From: Astropecten irregularis
Lineage: Eukaryota > Echinodermata > Asteroidea > Paxillosida > Astropectinidae
Reading direction: 5' to 3'
Length of the DNA stretch: 64,000 bases
Assembly (NCBI GenBank): GCA_963971285.1
Contig: OZ020247.1
Span: 11,862,614-11,926,613 of the forward strand
The position numbers were made by a program, and so were the translations under genes. Under the pieces are notes generated by a model. That model was not told where the DNA came from. It worked only from the letters and a program-made list of their open reading frames with translations, and did not search any database. Of the stretch, positions 21,692-31,507 are shown piece by piece (position 1 is the stretch's first letter; each line of letters starts with the position of its first letter).

Positions 21692-22364
21692 ACAAGAATT
21701 GCACTGACGACCATCATTTGTGCACTACTCTATGGAACCAGCAGAGGGCGTTTTGAGATAAATTGCTGCTGCTGCATTCAAAGAGTCATTGTAGGTTAAA
21801 AAAAATCCCGTAAAACTCACTGTTTAGATATGCTATCCCAGTGTTACACAGCTGAGATTGAAGTTCATCATAACTTGTATTCAGTAAGGTAACTGGAATT
21901 CTTTCTTTCTTTCTTTCCTATGTTTCTACCATCACCATCTTTATACCCTGTAAGTTATAGCTATAGGTAAATCTTTGAAGATTTCTGTTTTGGTATGCTA
22001 CCACAAGTACCAGTAACAAAGTTACTTATACATGTGTGATGAGGTATGTAGGCCTGCAACCTTTAAGAAAAAAGGGTTATCCTCTAACTTCCAAGAGTAA
22101 TCTTGAGGGAAAGAATTCCACTAATGACCATTACGGAAAAAGGATTATATCCTCCAAGAGTAACTTATTGGATACAAATTATGATGAACGTGTGGAAAAC
22201 CTGGGTAGCATATGCCATATCTGAAAAGTGAGTTTTACATTGTTTTTTTTTTACCTACAAATTGTACACTTCCAATACAGCGGCAGCCAATTTGCTCAAA
22301 ACACCCTCGATCTGTTGGTTCCATAGAGTTGTGTACAAATTATGGTCATCAGTGGAATTCTTTA
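21692..22364. repeat. Long imperfect inverted repeat, arms of about 200 bp
   Basis: Left arm 21692-21890 and right arm 22160-22364 are inverted copies. Shared landmarks in order are GAATT-CACTGA-GACCAT, CTCTATGGAACCA, GGGTGTTTTGAG-like, a GCTGCTG/GCCGCTG run, GTAGGT plus a poly-A run, AAAACTCACT, CAGATATG, and GTTCATCATAA-TTGTAT. The spacer 21891-22159 holds a fragment of the TTAA MITE family (about 21925-22030). It may be a foldback element or two inverted copies of an unclassified repeat. No coding capacity seen. Confidence 0.7.
21925..22030 (-). mobile_element. TTAA-type MITE family, end fragment
   Basis: TTTCTACCATCACCATCTTT then CCCTGTAAGTTATA, GATTTCTGTTTTGGTATGCT and ACCACAAGTA parallel 20999-21080 of the full-length copy. 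The terminal repeat is degraded. It lies in the spacer of the long inverted repeat, possibly as a later insertion. Confidence 0.5.
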
Positions 22365-22373
22365 TGAAACGAA

Positions 22374-22643
22374 TACACCGATCCGACGGAGCGACCATGG
22401 AGGTAGAAAACACCCGCCATTACTGCATGCAATGTCTCCACCCGTATTTTGTCCGGCAACAAAATAATTTAAGTCTGCCACAATATACTGCGGGGTGTAC
22501 ATCCCCTAATCAGACATACACCCTGCAATTATAGGGTGTGGCAGACGTAAATTCTTTGGTTGGGGGACAAAATATGGCCGGGGACACACCAGTAATGGCG
22601 GATGCTTTCTACCTCTATGGTCTCGCCGTCAGATCAGTGTATA
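22374..22643. repeat. Second foldback structure, arms of about 107 bp
   Basis: Left arm 22374-22481 and right arm 22538-22643 are imperfect inverted copies. Both carry GACCAT-GAGGTAGAAA, CGCCATTACTG, ATTTTGTCC and AAT-TAAGTCTGCCAC or close versions. The short middle has further GGGTGT/ACACCC pairing. It abuts the long inverted repeat on its left with no gap. I read it as a non-autonomous inverted-repeat element of unknown class. Confidence 0.65.
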
Positions 22644-22671
22644 CCGCTACTGTTAGATACACATATCGTAA

Positions 22672-22850
22672 AAAATGTTCTGCTTGAAATGCTGTACTTA
22701 TCCAGAAAAGAGTTTACATCAATTTTTTAAAGATACAAATTTAAAGTGAATTAAGATTTTAGAAATACTGTGGGTGTTTTGTTTTTTATTGTTTTCTCAA
22801 AAATTGGGGACCGTCTGGGACCAAATTTTTTACAGATGACTGTTGTTGGG
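22672..22850 (+). mobile_element. TTAA-type MITE family, internal to 3' fragment
   Basis: CTGCTTGAAATGCTGTACTT and TATCCAGAAAAGAGTT match the copy at 20679-20704. GGGGACCGTCTGGGACCAAA and CAGATGACTG match the 3' half seen in the full-length copy. It ends where the 16-bp minisatellite begins, so the repeat may have been seeded at the element's end. Confidence 0.5.
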
Positions 22851-23622
22851 TCTGAGTTGGCTTGGGTCAGATATTGTTGGCTTGGGTCTGGGTTGGCTTG
22901 GGTCAGATATTAATGGCTTGGGTTTGAGTTGGCTTGGGTTTGAGTTGGCTTGGTTTGAGTTGGTTTGGTTGGCTTGGTTTGATGAGTTGGCTTGGCTTGA
23001 GTTGGCTTGGGTTGAGTTGGCTTGGCTTGGGTTGAGTTGGCTTGGGTTGAGTTGGCATGGGTCTGAGTTGGCATGGGTCTGAGTTGGCATGGATCTGAGT
23101 TGGCTTGGGTTGAGTTGGCTTGGGTCTGAGTTGGCTTTGATCTGAGTTGGCTTGGGTCTGAGTTGGCTTGGGTCTGAGTTGGCTTGGGCCCGAGTTGGCT
23201 TGGGTCCGAGTTGGCTTGGGTCAGAGTTGGCTTGGGTAGACCTGAGTTGGATTGGGTCCGAGTTGGCTTGGGTCTGAGTTGGCTTGGGTTAAGTTGGTTT
23301 GAGTATGAGTTGGCTTGGGTCTGAGTTGGCTTGGGTCTAAGATTTGGTTTGGGTCTAAGATTTGGCTTGCGTCCGAGTTGGTGTGAGTATGAGTTGGCAT
23401 GAGTTTGAGTTGGCTTGGGTAAAGTTGGTTTTGGTCTGATTTGGCTTGGGTCCAAGTTGCCTTTGGTCCGAATTGGTTTGGTCTGAATTGAATATGGGTC
23501 TGAGTGGGATTTGGTTGGCTTTGGTTGCATTGGTTTGGGCTGAATTGGCTTGGGTCCGAGTTGGCTTTGTTTGGCTTTGGGTCTGAGTTGGCTTTGGTCT
23601 GAGTTTGGTTGGGTCATCGTTT
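22843..23622. repeat. 16-bp minisatellite, block 1
   Basis: The unit is GAGTTGGCTTGGGTCT with many variants (GGTTTGAGTTGGCTT, GGTCCGAGTTGGC, shorter 11-bp forms). On the minus strand 48 bp equals 16 codons, which leaves a frame open over 22910-23617 reading as KPTQTQANSDPSQLR-type repeats. I see no start context or conserved flanks and treat it as a by-product of the period. Confidence 0.95.
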
Positions 23623-23705
23623 TGCGATGAAGTCATACCGAATTTGAATAGATGAATATTTTAATAATTTCATGAATTATTTTGTATTTGTGTATTTCTT
23701 TGTAG

Positions 23706-23837
23706 GGACAGATTCTGCAGACCATCCTTTCACCACTGTATCTGACTCCAGATGAGGTTGAATTACTTGCAATCCCCTTCCCTGGCTCATTCTGACTTGT
23801 GCTGACAAATTGAAGGAACTCCTTGCGGTACAAATGA
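23706..23837 (+). other. Candidate exon of an unidentified gene, probably decayed
   Basis: TTTGTGTATTTCTTTGTAG precedes the segment, and a near-ideal GTAAGTG donor follows ACAAATGA. The first half reads QILQTILSPLYLTPDEVELL in one frame. The second half reads CADKLKELLAVQM in another frame and runs in phase into the next candidate exon at 24888. A single frame change inside the segment separates them. The composition is protein-like (amphipathic, leucine-rich helices). I do not recognise the family with confidence; a helical bundle such as part of a RhoGEF (DH) or death-fold region is only a guess. Confidence 0.35.
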
Positions 23838-23879
23838 GTAAGTGACATCTACAATTAATATTCTACATTATTGTTTGCA

Positions 23880-24370
23880 CACTGGAAAAAAATTAACCCT
23901 AACCCCCTGGGGACATTTTACTGTGTACCATCCTGAATTCTCCACAGTCCTCCAGTGATTTCACTTATACTCAAAATGAGAGGTACCTGAAGCCTTCAGA
24001 ATCCTTCAGTGGCCCTACCTAAAAAAATGCGTTTATCCTGAATCCTTGCCACTCCTCAAGTGGTCCTCACTTGAAAATGACATTATATCCTGAATCCTCC
24101 GAAATCCTCCAAAACTACCAGAGTATGTTGTATTGTGCAAATGTATTTCGCAGGAGTTGGCCGGACTACAACCGTCATGAATAGAATGAACAACACAACA
24201 GTGGAAAGACCAGCCAAGTTGCTTTTATGTCACCGGAAAACGCTTTGAACAAAATATTGATTTTATCAATTTATGGTGCCATCCACAGAATAAATGAGCT
24301 AATAATCAAAACAATTTTAATCACCGTGTGATTGTTAAAACCATACACAATTGTAAGCCTATAAATTTCC
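23880..24370. other. Intron-like stretch with degenerate TCCTGAATCCT repeats
   Basis: The string ATCCTGAATCCT or ATCCTGAATTCT occurs near 23930, 24036 and 24090, each followed by a CCTCC-rich tail, suggesting a very degraded tandem repeat. The rest is AT-rich with no gene seen. CCCTAACCCCC near 23900 is too short to be a telomeric tract. Confidence 0.35.
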
Positions 24371-24377
24371 TTATTGC

Positions 24378-24754
24378 ATGGGTCTGAATTTGTTTCTTAT
24401 TGATTGGGTCCGGGTTGGGTATGCTTGGGTCCTAGTTGGTAATGCTTGTGTCAGAGTTGGTTACCAGTTCTTAGTTGGCATGAGTCTGAGTTGGCTTGGC
24501 TTGAGTTGGCTTGGATTGAGTTGGCCTGGGTCCGATTTGGCATGGGACTGAGTTGGCTTGGGTCTGAGTTGGCTTGCGTTCAGGTTGGCTTGGGTCCGAG
24601 TTTGCTTGGGTTCAGGTTGGCTTGGGTCTGAGTTGGCTTTGGTCTGAGATGGCTCATGTCTGAATTGGCTTGGGCTGAGTTTGTTTGGGTTCGAGTTGGC
24701 TTAGGTCTGAGTTGGTGTGGGTCCGAGTTGGCTTGTGTCCGAGTTGACTTGAAA
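24378..24754. repeat. 16-bp minisatellite, block 2
   Basis: Same unit as 22843-23622, but more diverged on its left side (GGGTTGGGTATGCTTGGGTC). The two blocks lie either side of the candidate exon at 23706-23837, as if one array had been split or the repeat had been copied across the intron. Confidence 0.93.
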
Positions 24755-24887
24755 CCGTTGCGGTTCACAGTTTCTTACACGTCTATAGTTGCATGACATT
24801 GTTAAACATTTCCCCATTGACCACCTTCCACATAACTTTTCTTGCTTTTCATCTTTGTTTCTTATTACCTGTATATTGTCGCTCCAG

Positions 24888-24974
24888 GTTGGTATAGCCT
24901 TGGACAAAGAATCCTTGCTCTTTTGAAGACAGTGATCAAGTCCAGGAACTGCCTCATAACAAAGATTGGATCTG
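24888..24974 (+). other. Candidate exon following 23706-23837
   Basis: Preceded by a pyrimidine-rich stretch ending GCTCCAG and followed by the strong donor GTGAGT. It has two bases, 28 open codons and one base (87 nt), which takes over the phase left by the second half of the candidate exon at 23706. It reads WYSLGQRILALLKTVIKS and then CLITKIGS. Matching phase and good splice sites at both ends support the pair as exons, but no domain is recognised and no continuation is found before the 25545 repeats. Confidence 0.35.
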
Positions 24975-24979
24975 GTGAG

Positions 24980-25540
24980 TAGAACCCTATGTTACTCCAT
25001 AACCATTTTGACATGGTCGGTCATATAGGCCAAGGGCTCCAAAGTTGTTAACTGAAATAACCACCTGAAATGACAGTAACTTCATGATGTTGCATAATGA
25101 CTCAGCCTGGTGTTCCCTGGTGTCATGTAGGATGACTGACATAAATGAGCAATTTTGAGCCCAAATTCCATACGTACATCCAATTTCAAATTTCCAAGAT
25201 TAACTATCTGGCATGCTTTGAGAGATCTGTAGTAGTACATGTAGTAAATACTGTAAGCTCTAGAGCAGATTCCCTAGATCTTCAGAAGTCATGTAGCTTC
25301 ATATGCAACACACATCTCGCAGAATAAGGAAAAAGTGAACTGTTTGTACAACTTGCATAGCAGACAAACTCAGGCACTCCCATTGATTCCCTGCAGCATT
25401 TCCCTTGAGGTTTTGGATTTGTTCAGAATTTCATGAAACTTGACAACAAGATGTAGATAAGTACCTCTTTCCAACCTGCTTCAGGCAAAAACAAAAATAT
25501 TCCTCGCTGACGGCCCCCTCATCATTGAAACTTAGCAAAT
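24980..25540. other. Unique stretch without supported gene
   Basis: No repeat, RNA or splice-bounded coding segment recognised. A 61-codon open frame at 25145-25327 has no features that would support it. Confidence 0.45.
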
Positions 25541-25544
25541 TTCC

Positions 25545-25984
25545 TTTTGTCCCCCAAAGCAGTTTTTTCACTTTTGGCCCAAAACTAACTTTTTTTCAGA
25601 AATGTACTCTATCTTTCTCATATGTATCTATGACTACCAGGAACCATTTCAAGCAACAAAAATGCCAATCAACTTGTCTTGGAAGGATTTTGGTGTAATT
25701 TGAGACCATTTTATTCATCAGTGAAATTTCACCAATTTACTTTGGTCCCCCAAAGTAGTTTTTTCAATTTTTACCAAAAACTGACTTTTTCCGATTTACA
25801 TGTCATCTTCCTCATAGGTATCTATGACTACCAGGAACCATTTCGACCAAGAAAAATGCCAATCAACTTGTCTTGGAAGGAATTTGGGGTAAGTTGAGAC
25901 CATTTTATTCATCAGTGAAATTTCACAAATTTGCTTTGGTCCCCCAGAGCAGTTTTTTTCAATTGTTGCCCAAAACTGACCGGT
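25545..25984. repeat. Tandem duplication, about 195 bp, 2.3 copies
   Basis: TTGTCCCCCAAAGCAGTTTT recurs at about 25547, 25743 and 25937 in slightly changed forms, giving periods of 196 and 194 bp. Each full unit contains a stretch reading IYDYQEPF and KMPINLSWK in one frame; the two copies differ at a few residues and the frame is open through 25679-25897. Its right end, CCGGTCATACC, passes directly into the first unit of satellite B. Confidence 0.85.
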
Positions 25985-26100
25985 CATACCATCCTCTAGG
26001 AGTCTAGGGTACATCTGGGGCTAAATTTCGTGCAAGTTTCAGCTTGATAGCTTCAGTATTAGCGTAAAAAAGTGTCCCATAGTCTAAGTGCAGTCTTAAT

Positions 26101-26232
26101 GGACCGTTCCGGATTTGCGTGTTTTACATACAGCTGTGACCGAGTTTGACCGAGGCTTTCATGGTCACCTGATTAAAAGACGTCCTCCAATTGGTCAATG
26201 CGCACAGTTTGATTGACAGGCCGGAAGGGTCC
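26101..26232. mobile_element. 132-bp insert in the edge unit of satellite B
   Basis: Ordinary units read CAGTCTTAATTGCGCCTG. Here CAGTCTTAAT is followed by 132 unrelated bases and then AATGCGCCTG. The insert starts GGACC and ends GGTCC, and AAT is repeated on both sides, which looks like a small inverted-ended element with a target duplication. It contains CCAATTGGTCAATGCG and a second CCAAT-like motif nearby. The alternative is that this is the ancestral unit and all others lost the piece. Confidence 0.5.
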
Positions 26233-27292
26233 AATGCGCCTGATTCACTGTTTTCTCGCATAGCGTGTGGTGTTATACTTGGATTTTCGGCCATGAACAT
26301 TACTTTGGATTTTAGCTCTGCCAATACCATCCTGTAGGGTATATCTGGGGCTACATTTCGTGAAAGTTTCAGCTCGATAGCTTTAGTATTGTTGGAGAAA
26401 TTTCAAACTTTAGCGTAAAAAAGTGTCTCATAGTCTAAGTGCAGTCTTAATTGCGCCTGCTTCGCTGTTTTCTCGTAAAGCGTGTGGTGATATACTTGGA
26501 TTTTCGGCCATGAACATGACTTTGGATTTTGGCAAAGCCCATACCATCCTGTAGGGTACATCTGGGGCTACATTTCGTGCAAGTGTCAGCTCGATAACTT
26601 CAGTATTGGGGGAGAAATTTTAAAATCTAGCGTAAAAAAGGTGTCTCATAGCTAAAGTGCAGTCTTAATTGCGCCTCCTTCGCTGTTTTCTCGCATAGCG
26701 TGTGGTGTTATACTTGGATTTTCGGCCATGAACATGACTTTGGATTTTGGCTCTGCCCATACCATCCTGTAGGATACATCTGGGCTTACATTTCGTGCTG
26801 GTTTCAGCTCGATAGCTTCAGTATTGGGGGAGAAATTTCAAACTCTAGTGTAAAAAAAAGTGTCTCATAGTCTAAGTGCAGTCTTAATTGCGCCTGCTTC
26901 GCTGTTTTCTCGCATAGCGTGTGGTGTTATACTTGGATTTTGGGCCATCAACATTACTTTGGATTTCGGCACCGGCCATTCAATTTTGTAGGGTACATCT
27001 GGGGCTACATTTCGTGCAAGTTTCAGATCGATAGCCTCAGTATTTGGGGAGAAATTTCAAACTCTAGCGTAAAAACGTGTGTCATAGTCTAAGTGCAGTC
27101 TTAATTGCGCCTGCTTCACTGTTTTCTCGCATAGCGTGTGGTGCTATACTTGGAATTTCGGCCATGAACATGACTTTGGATTTTGGCACAGGCCATACCA
27201 TCCTGTAGGGTACATCTGGGGCTACATTTCGTGCAAGTTGTAGCTCGATAGCCTAAGTATTGAGGGAGAAATTCCAAACTCTAACGTAAAAA

Positions 27293-27350
27293 AAGTGTCT
27301 CATGTTTTTAGTGCAGTCTTTTAAGACTGCACTAAAAACATGAGACACTT
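27293..27350. repeat. Perfect 58-bp palindrome, copy 1
   Basis: Two 28-bp arms, AAGTGTCTCATGTTTTTAGT plus GCAGTCTT and its exact reverse complement, are separated by TT. The right arm replaces the ATTGCGCCTGCTTCGCTGTT part of a normal unit, and the unit then resumes at CGCATAGCG. The left arm has GTTTTT where normal units have AGTCTA. Confidence 0.97.
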
Positions 27351-28166
27351 CGCATAGCGTGTGGTGTTATACTTGGATTTTCGGCCATAAACACGACTTT
27401 GTATTTCGGCACAGACCATACCATCCTGTAGGATATATCTGGGGCTATATTTCGGGCAAATGTCAGCTCGATAGTTTCAGTATTGGGGGAGAAATTTCAA
27501 ACTGTAGCGTAAAAAAGTGTCTCATAGTCTAAGTGCAGTCTTAATTGCGCCTGCTTCACTGTTTTCTCGCATAGCATGTGGTGATATATTTGGATTTTCG
27601 GCCGTGAACATGACTTTGGATTTTGGCACAGGCCATACCATCCTCTAGGGGACATCTGGGGCTATATTTCGTGCAAGTTTCAGCTCGATAGCATCAGTAT
27701 TGGGGGAGAAATTTCAAACTCTAGCGTAAAGAAGTGTCTCATAGTCTAAGTGCAGTCTTAATTGCGTCTGCTTTGCTGTTTTCTCGCATAGCGTGTGGTG
27801 CTATACTTGGATTTTCGGCCATCAACATTACTTTGGATTTCGGCACCGGCCATTCAATTTTGTAGGGTACATCTGGGGCTACATTTCGTGCAAGTTTCAG
27901 ATCGATAGCCTCAGTATTTGGGGAGAAATTTCAAACTCTAGCGTAAAAAAGTGTGTCATAGTCTAAGTGCAGTCTTAATTGCGCCTGCTTCACTGTTTTC
28001 TCGCATAGCGTGTGGTGCTATACTTGGAATTTCGGCCATGAACTAGACTTTGGATTTTGGCACAGGCCATACCATCCTGTAGGGTACATCTGGGGCTACA
28101 TTTCGTGCAAGTTGTAGCTCGATAGCCTAAGTATTGAGGGAGAAATTCCAAACTCTAACGTAAAAA

Positions 28167-28224
28167 AAGTGTCTCATGTTTTTAGTGCAGTCTTTTAAGA
28201 CTGCACTAAAAACATGAGACACTT
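28167..28224. repeat. Perfect 58-bp palindrome, copy 2
   Basis: Identical to copy 1, in the same place within its 217-bp unit. Spacing from copy 1 is 874 bp. Confidence 0.97.
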
Positions 28225-29473
28225 CGCATAGCGTGTGGTGTTATACTTGGATTTTCGGCCATGAACATGACTTTGGATTTTTGCACAGCCCATACTTTCC
28301 TGTAGGGTACATCTGGGGCTACATTTCGTGCAAGTTTCAGCTCGATAGCATCAGTATTGGGGGAGAAATTTCAAACTCTAGCGTAAAAAAGTGTCTCATA
28401 GTCTAAGTGCAGTCTTAATTGCGCCTGCTTCGCTGATTTATCGCATAGCGTTTGGTGATATACTTGGATTTTCGGCCGTGAACATGACTTTGGATTTCCA
28501 CTGAGCCCTTACCATCCTGTAGGGTACATCTGGGGCTACATTTCGGGCAAATGTCAGCTCGATAGTTTCAGTATTGGGGGAGAAATTTCAAACTGTAGCG
28601 TAAAAAAGTGTCTCATAGTCTAAGTGCAGTCTTAATTGCGCCTGCTTCACTGTTTTCTCGCAAAGCATGTGGTGATATATTTGGATTTTTGGCCATAAAC
28701 ACGACTTTGTATTTCGGCACAGACCATACCATCCTGTAGGGTACATCTAAGGCTACATTTCGTGCAAGTTTCAGCTCGATAGCATCAGTATTGGGGGAGA
28801 AATTTTAAACTCTAGCTTAAAAAGTGTCTCATAGTGTAAGTGCTGTCTTAATTGCGCCTGCTTCACTGTTTTCTCGCATAGAGTGTGGTGATATACTTGG
28901 ATTTTTGGCCATGAACATGACTTTGGATTTTGGCACCAGCCATACCATCCTGTAGGGGACATCTGGGGCTACATTTCGGGCAAATGTCATCTCGATAGCC
29001 TCAGTATTGGGGGAGAAATTTCAAACTCTAGCGTAAAAAAGTGTCTCATAGTCTAAGTACAGTCTTAATTGCGCCTGCCTCGCTGATTTCTCGCATAGCG
29101 TGTGGTGTTATACTTGGATTTTCGGCCATGAACATGACTTTGGATTTCCACTCAGCCCATATCATCCTGTAGGGGACATCTGGGGCTACATTTCGGGCAA
29201 ATGTCAGCTCGATAGTTTCAGTATTGGGGGAGAAATTTCTAACTCTAGCGTAAAAACGTGTGTCATAGTCTAAGTGCAGTCTTAATTGCGCCTGCTTCAC
29301 TGTTTTCTCGCATAGCGTGTGGTGCTATACTTGGAATTTCGGCCATGAACATGACTTTGGATTTTGGCACAGGCCATACCATCCTGTAGGGTACATCTGG
29401 GGCTACATTTCGTGCAAGTTGTAGCTCGATAGCCTAAGTATTGAGGGAGAAATTCCAAACTCTAACGTAAAAA

Positions 29474-29531
29474 AAGTGTCTCATGTTTTTAGTGCAGTCT
29501 TTTAAGACTGCACTAAAAACATGAGACACTT
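29474..29531. repeat. Perfect 58-bp palindrome, copy 3
   Basis: Identical to copy 1. It opens a 1535-bp block that is repeated with copies 5 and 6. Confidence 0.97.
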
Positions 29532-29914
29532 CGCATAGCGTGTGGTGTTATACTTGGATTTTCGGCCATAAACACGACTTTGTATTTCGGCACAGACCAT
29601 ACCATCCTGTAGGATATATCTGGGGCTATATTTCGTGCAAGTTTCAGCTCGATAGCTTCAGTATTGGGGGAGAAATTTCAAACTCGAGCGTAAAAAAGTG
29701 TCTCATAGTCTAAGTGCAGTCCTAATTGCGCCTGCTTCTCTGTTTTCTCGCATAGCGTGTGGTGTTATACTTGGATTTACGGCCATGAACATGACTTTGG
29801 ATTTTGGCACAGCACCATACCATCCAGTAGGGTACATCTGGGGCTACATTTCGTGCAAGTTGTAGCTCGATAGCCTAAGTATTGAGGGAGAAATTCCAAA
29901 CTCTAACGTAAAAA

Positions 29915-29972
29915 AAGTGTCTCATGTTTTTAGTGCAGTCTTTTAAGACTGCACTAAAAACATGAGACACTT
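29915..29972. repeat. Perfect 58-bp palindrome, copy 4
   Basis: Identical to copy 1; 441 bp after copy 3. Confidence 0.97.
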
Positions 29973-31008
29973 CGCATAGCGTGTGGTGTTATACTTGGAT
30001 TTTCGGCCATGAACATGACTTTGGATTTTGGCACAGACCATACCATCCTGTAGGATACATATGAGGCTACATTTCGTGCAAGTTTCAGCTCAAAAGCCTC
30101 GGTATTGAGGGAGAAATTTCAAACTCAAGCGTAAAAAAAGTGTCTCATAGTTTTAGTGCACGTCTTAATTTCGCCTGCTCGGCTGTTTTTTCGGATAGCG
30201 TGTGGTGCTATACTTGGATTTTCGGCCGTGAACATGACTTTAAATGTTATTTAAGCCCATACCATCCTGTAGGTTACATCTGGGGCTACATTTCGTGCAA
30301 GTTTTAGCTCGATTGCCTCAGTATTTGGGGAGAAATTTCAAACTCTTCCGTAAAAAAGTTTGTCATAGTCTAAGGGCAGTCTTAATCGCGCCTTCTTCGC
30401 TGTTTTCTCGCATAGCGTGTGGTGTTATACTTGGATTTTCGGCCATGAACATGACTTTGGATTTTGGCACAGCCCACACCATCCTGTAGGGTAAATCTGG
30501 GGCTACATTTCATGCAAGTTTCAGCTCGATAGCTTCAGTATTGGGAGTGAAATTTCAAACTCTAGCGTAAAAAAGTGTATCATAGTCTTAAGTGCTGTCT
30601 TAATTGCGCCTGCTTTGCTGTTTTCTCGCATAGCGTGTGGTGCTATACTTGGATTTTCGGCCATCAACATTACTTTGGATTTCGGCACCGGCCATTCAAT
30701 TTTGTAGGGTACATCTGGGGCTACATTTCGTGCAAGTTTCAGATCGATAGCCTCAGTATTTGGGGAGAAATTTCAAACTCTAGCGTAAAAACGTGTGTCA
30801 TAGTCTAAGTGCAGTCTTAATTGCGCCTGCTTCACTGTTTTCTCGCATAGCGTGTGGTGCTATACTTGGAATTTCGGCCATGAACATGACTTTGGATTTT
30901 GGCACAGGCCATACCATCCTGTAGGGTACATCTGGGGCTACATTTCGTGCAAGTTGTAGCTCGATAGCCTAAGTATTGAGGGAGAAATTCCAAACTCTAA
31001 CGTAAAAA

Positions 31009-31066
31009 AAGTGTCTCATGTTTTTAGTGCAGTCTTTTAAGACTGCACTAAAAACATGAGACACTT
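31009..31066. repeat. Perfect 58-bp palindrome, copy 5
   Basis: Identical to copy 1; exactly 1535 bp after copy 3. Confidence 0.97.
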
Positions 31067-31449
31067 CGCATAGCGTGTGGTGTTATACTTGGATTTTCGG
31101 CCATAAACACGACTTTGTATTTCGGCACAGACCATACCATCCTGTAGGATATATCTGGGGCTATATTTCGTGCAAGTTTCAGCTCGATAGCTTCAGTATT
31201 GGGGGAGAAATTTCAAACTCGAGCGTAAAAAAGTGTCTCATAGTCTAAGTGCAGTCCTAATTGCGCCTGCTTCTCTGTTTTCTCGCATAGCGTGTGGTGT
31301 TATACTTGGATTTACGGCCATGAACATGACTTTGGATTTTGGCACAGCACCATACCATCCAGTAGGGTACATCTGGGGCTACATTTCGTGCAAGTTGTAG
31401 CTCGATAGCCTAAGTATTGAGGGAGAAATTCCAAACTCTAACGTAAAAA

Positions 31450-31507
31450 AAGTGTCTCATGTTTTTAGTGCAGTCTTTTAAGACTGCACTAAAAACATGA
31501 GACACTT
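31450..31507. repeat. Perfect 58-bp palindrome, copy 6
   Basis: Identical to copy 1; exactly 1535 bp after copy 4 and 441 bp after copy 5. No further copy is seen to the right. Confidence 0.97.

Noticed and set aside
22910-23617. 235-codon minus-strand frame rich in Pro, Thr, Gln, Asn and Ser, suggestive of a repetitive secreted protein
   Set aside because: It coincides with the 16-bp minisatellite, has no signal peptide or flanking coding sequence, and the units vary in length and break frame elsewhere.
23890-23910. Telomere-like CCCTAACCCC
   Set aside because: Less than two repeat units; no telomeric tract.
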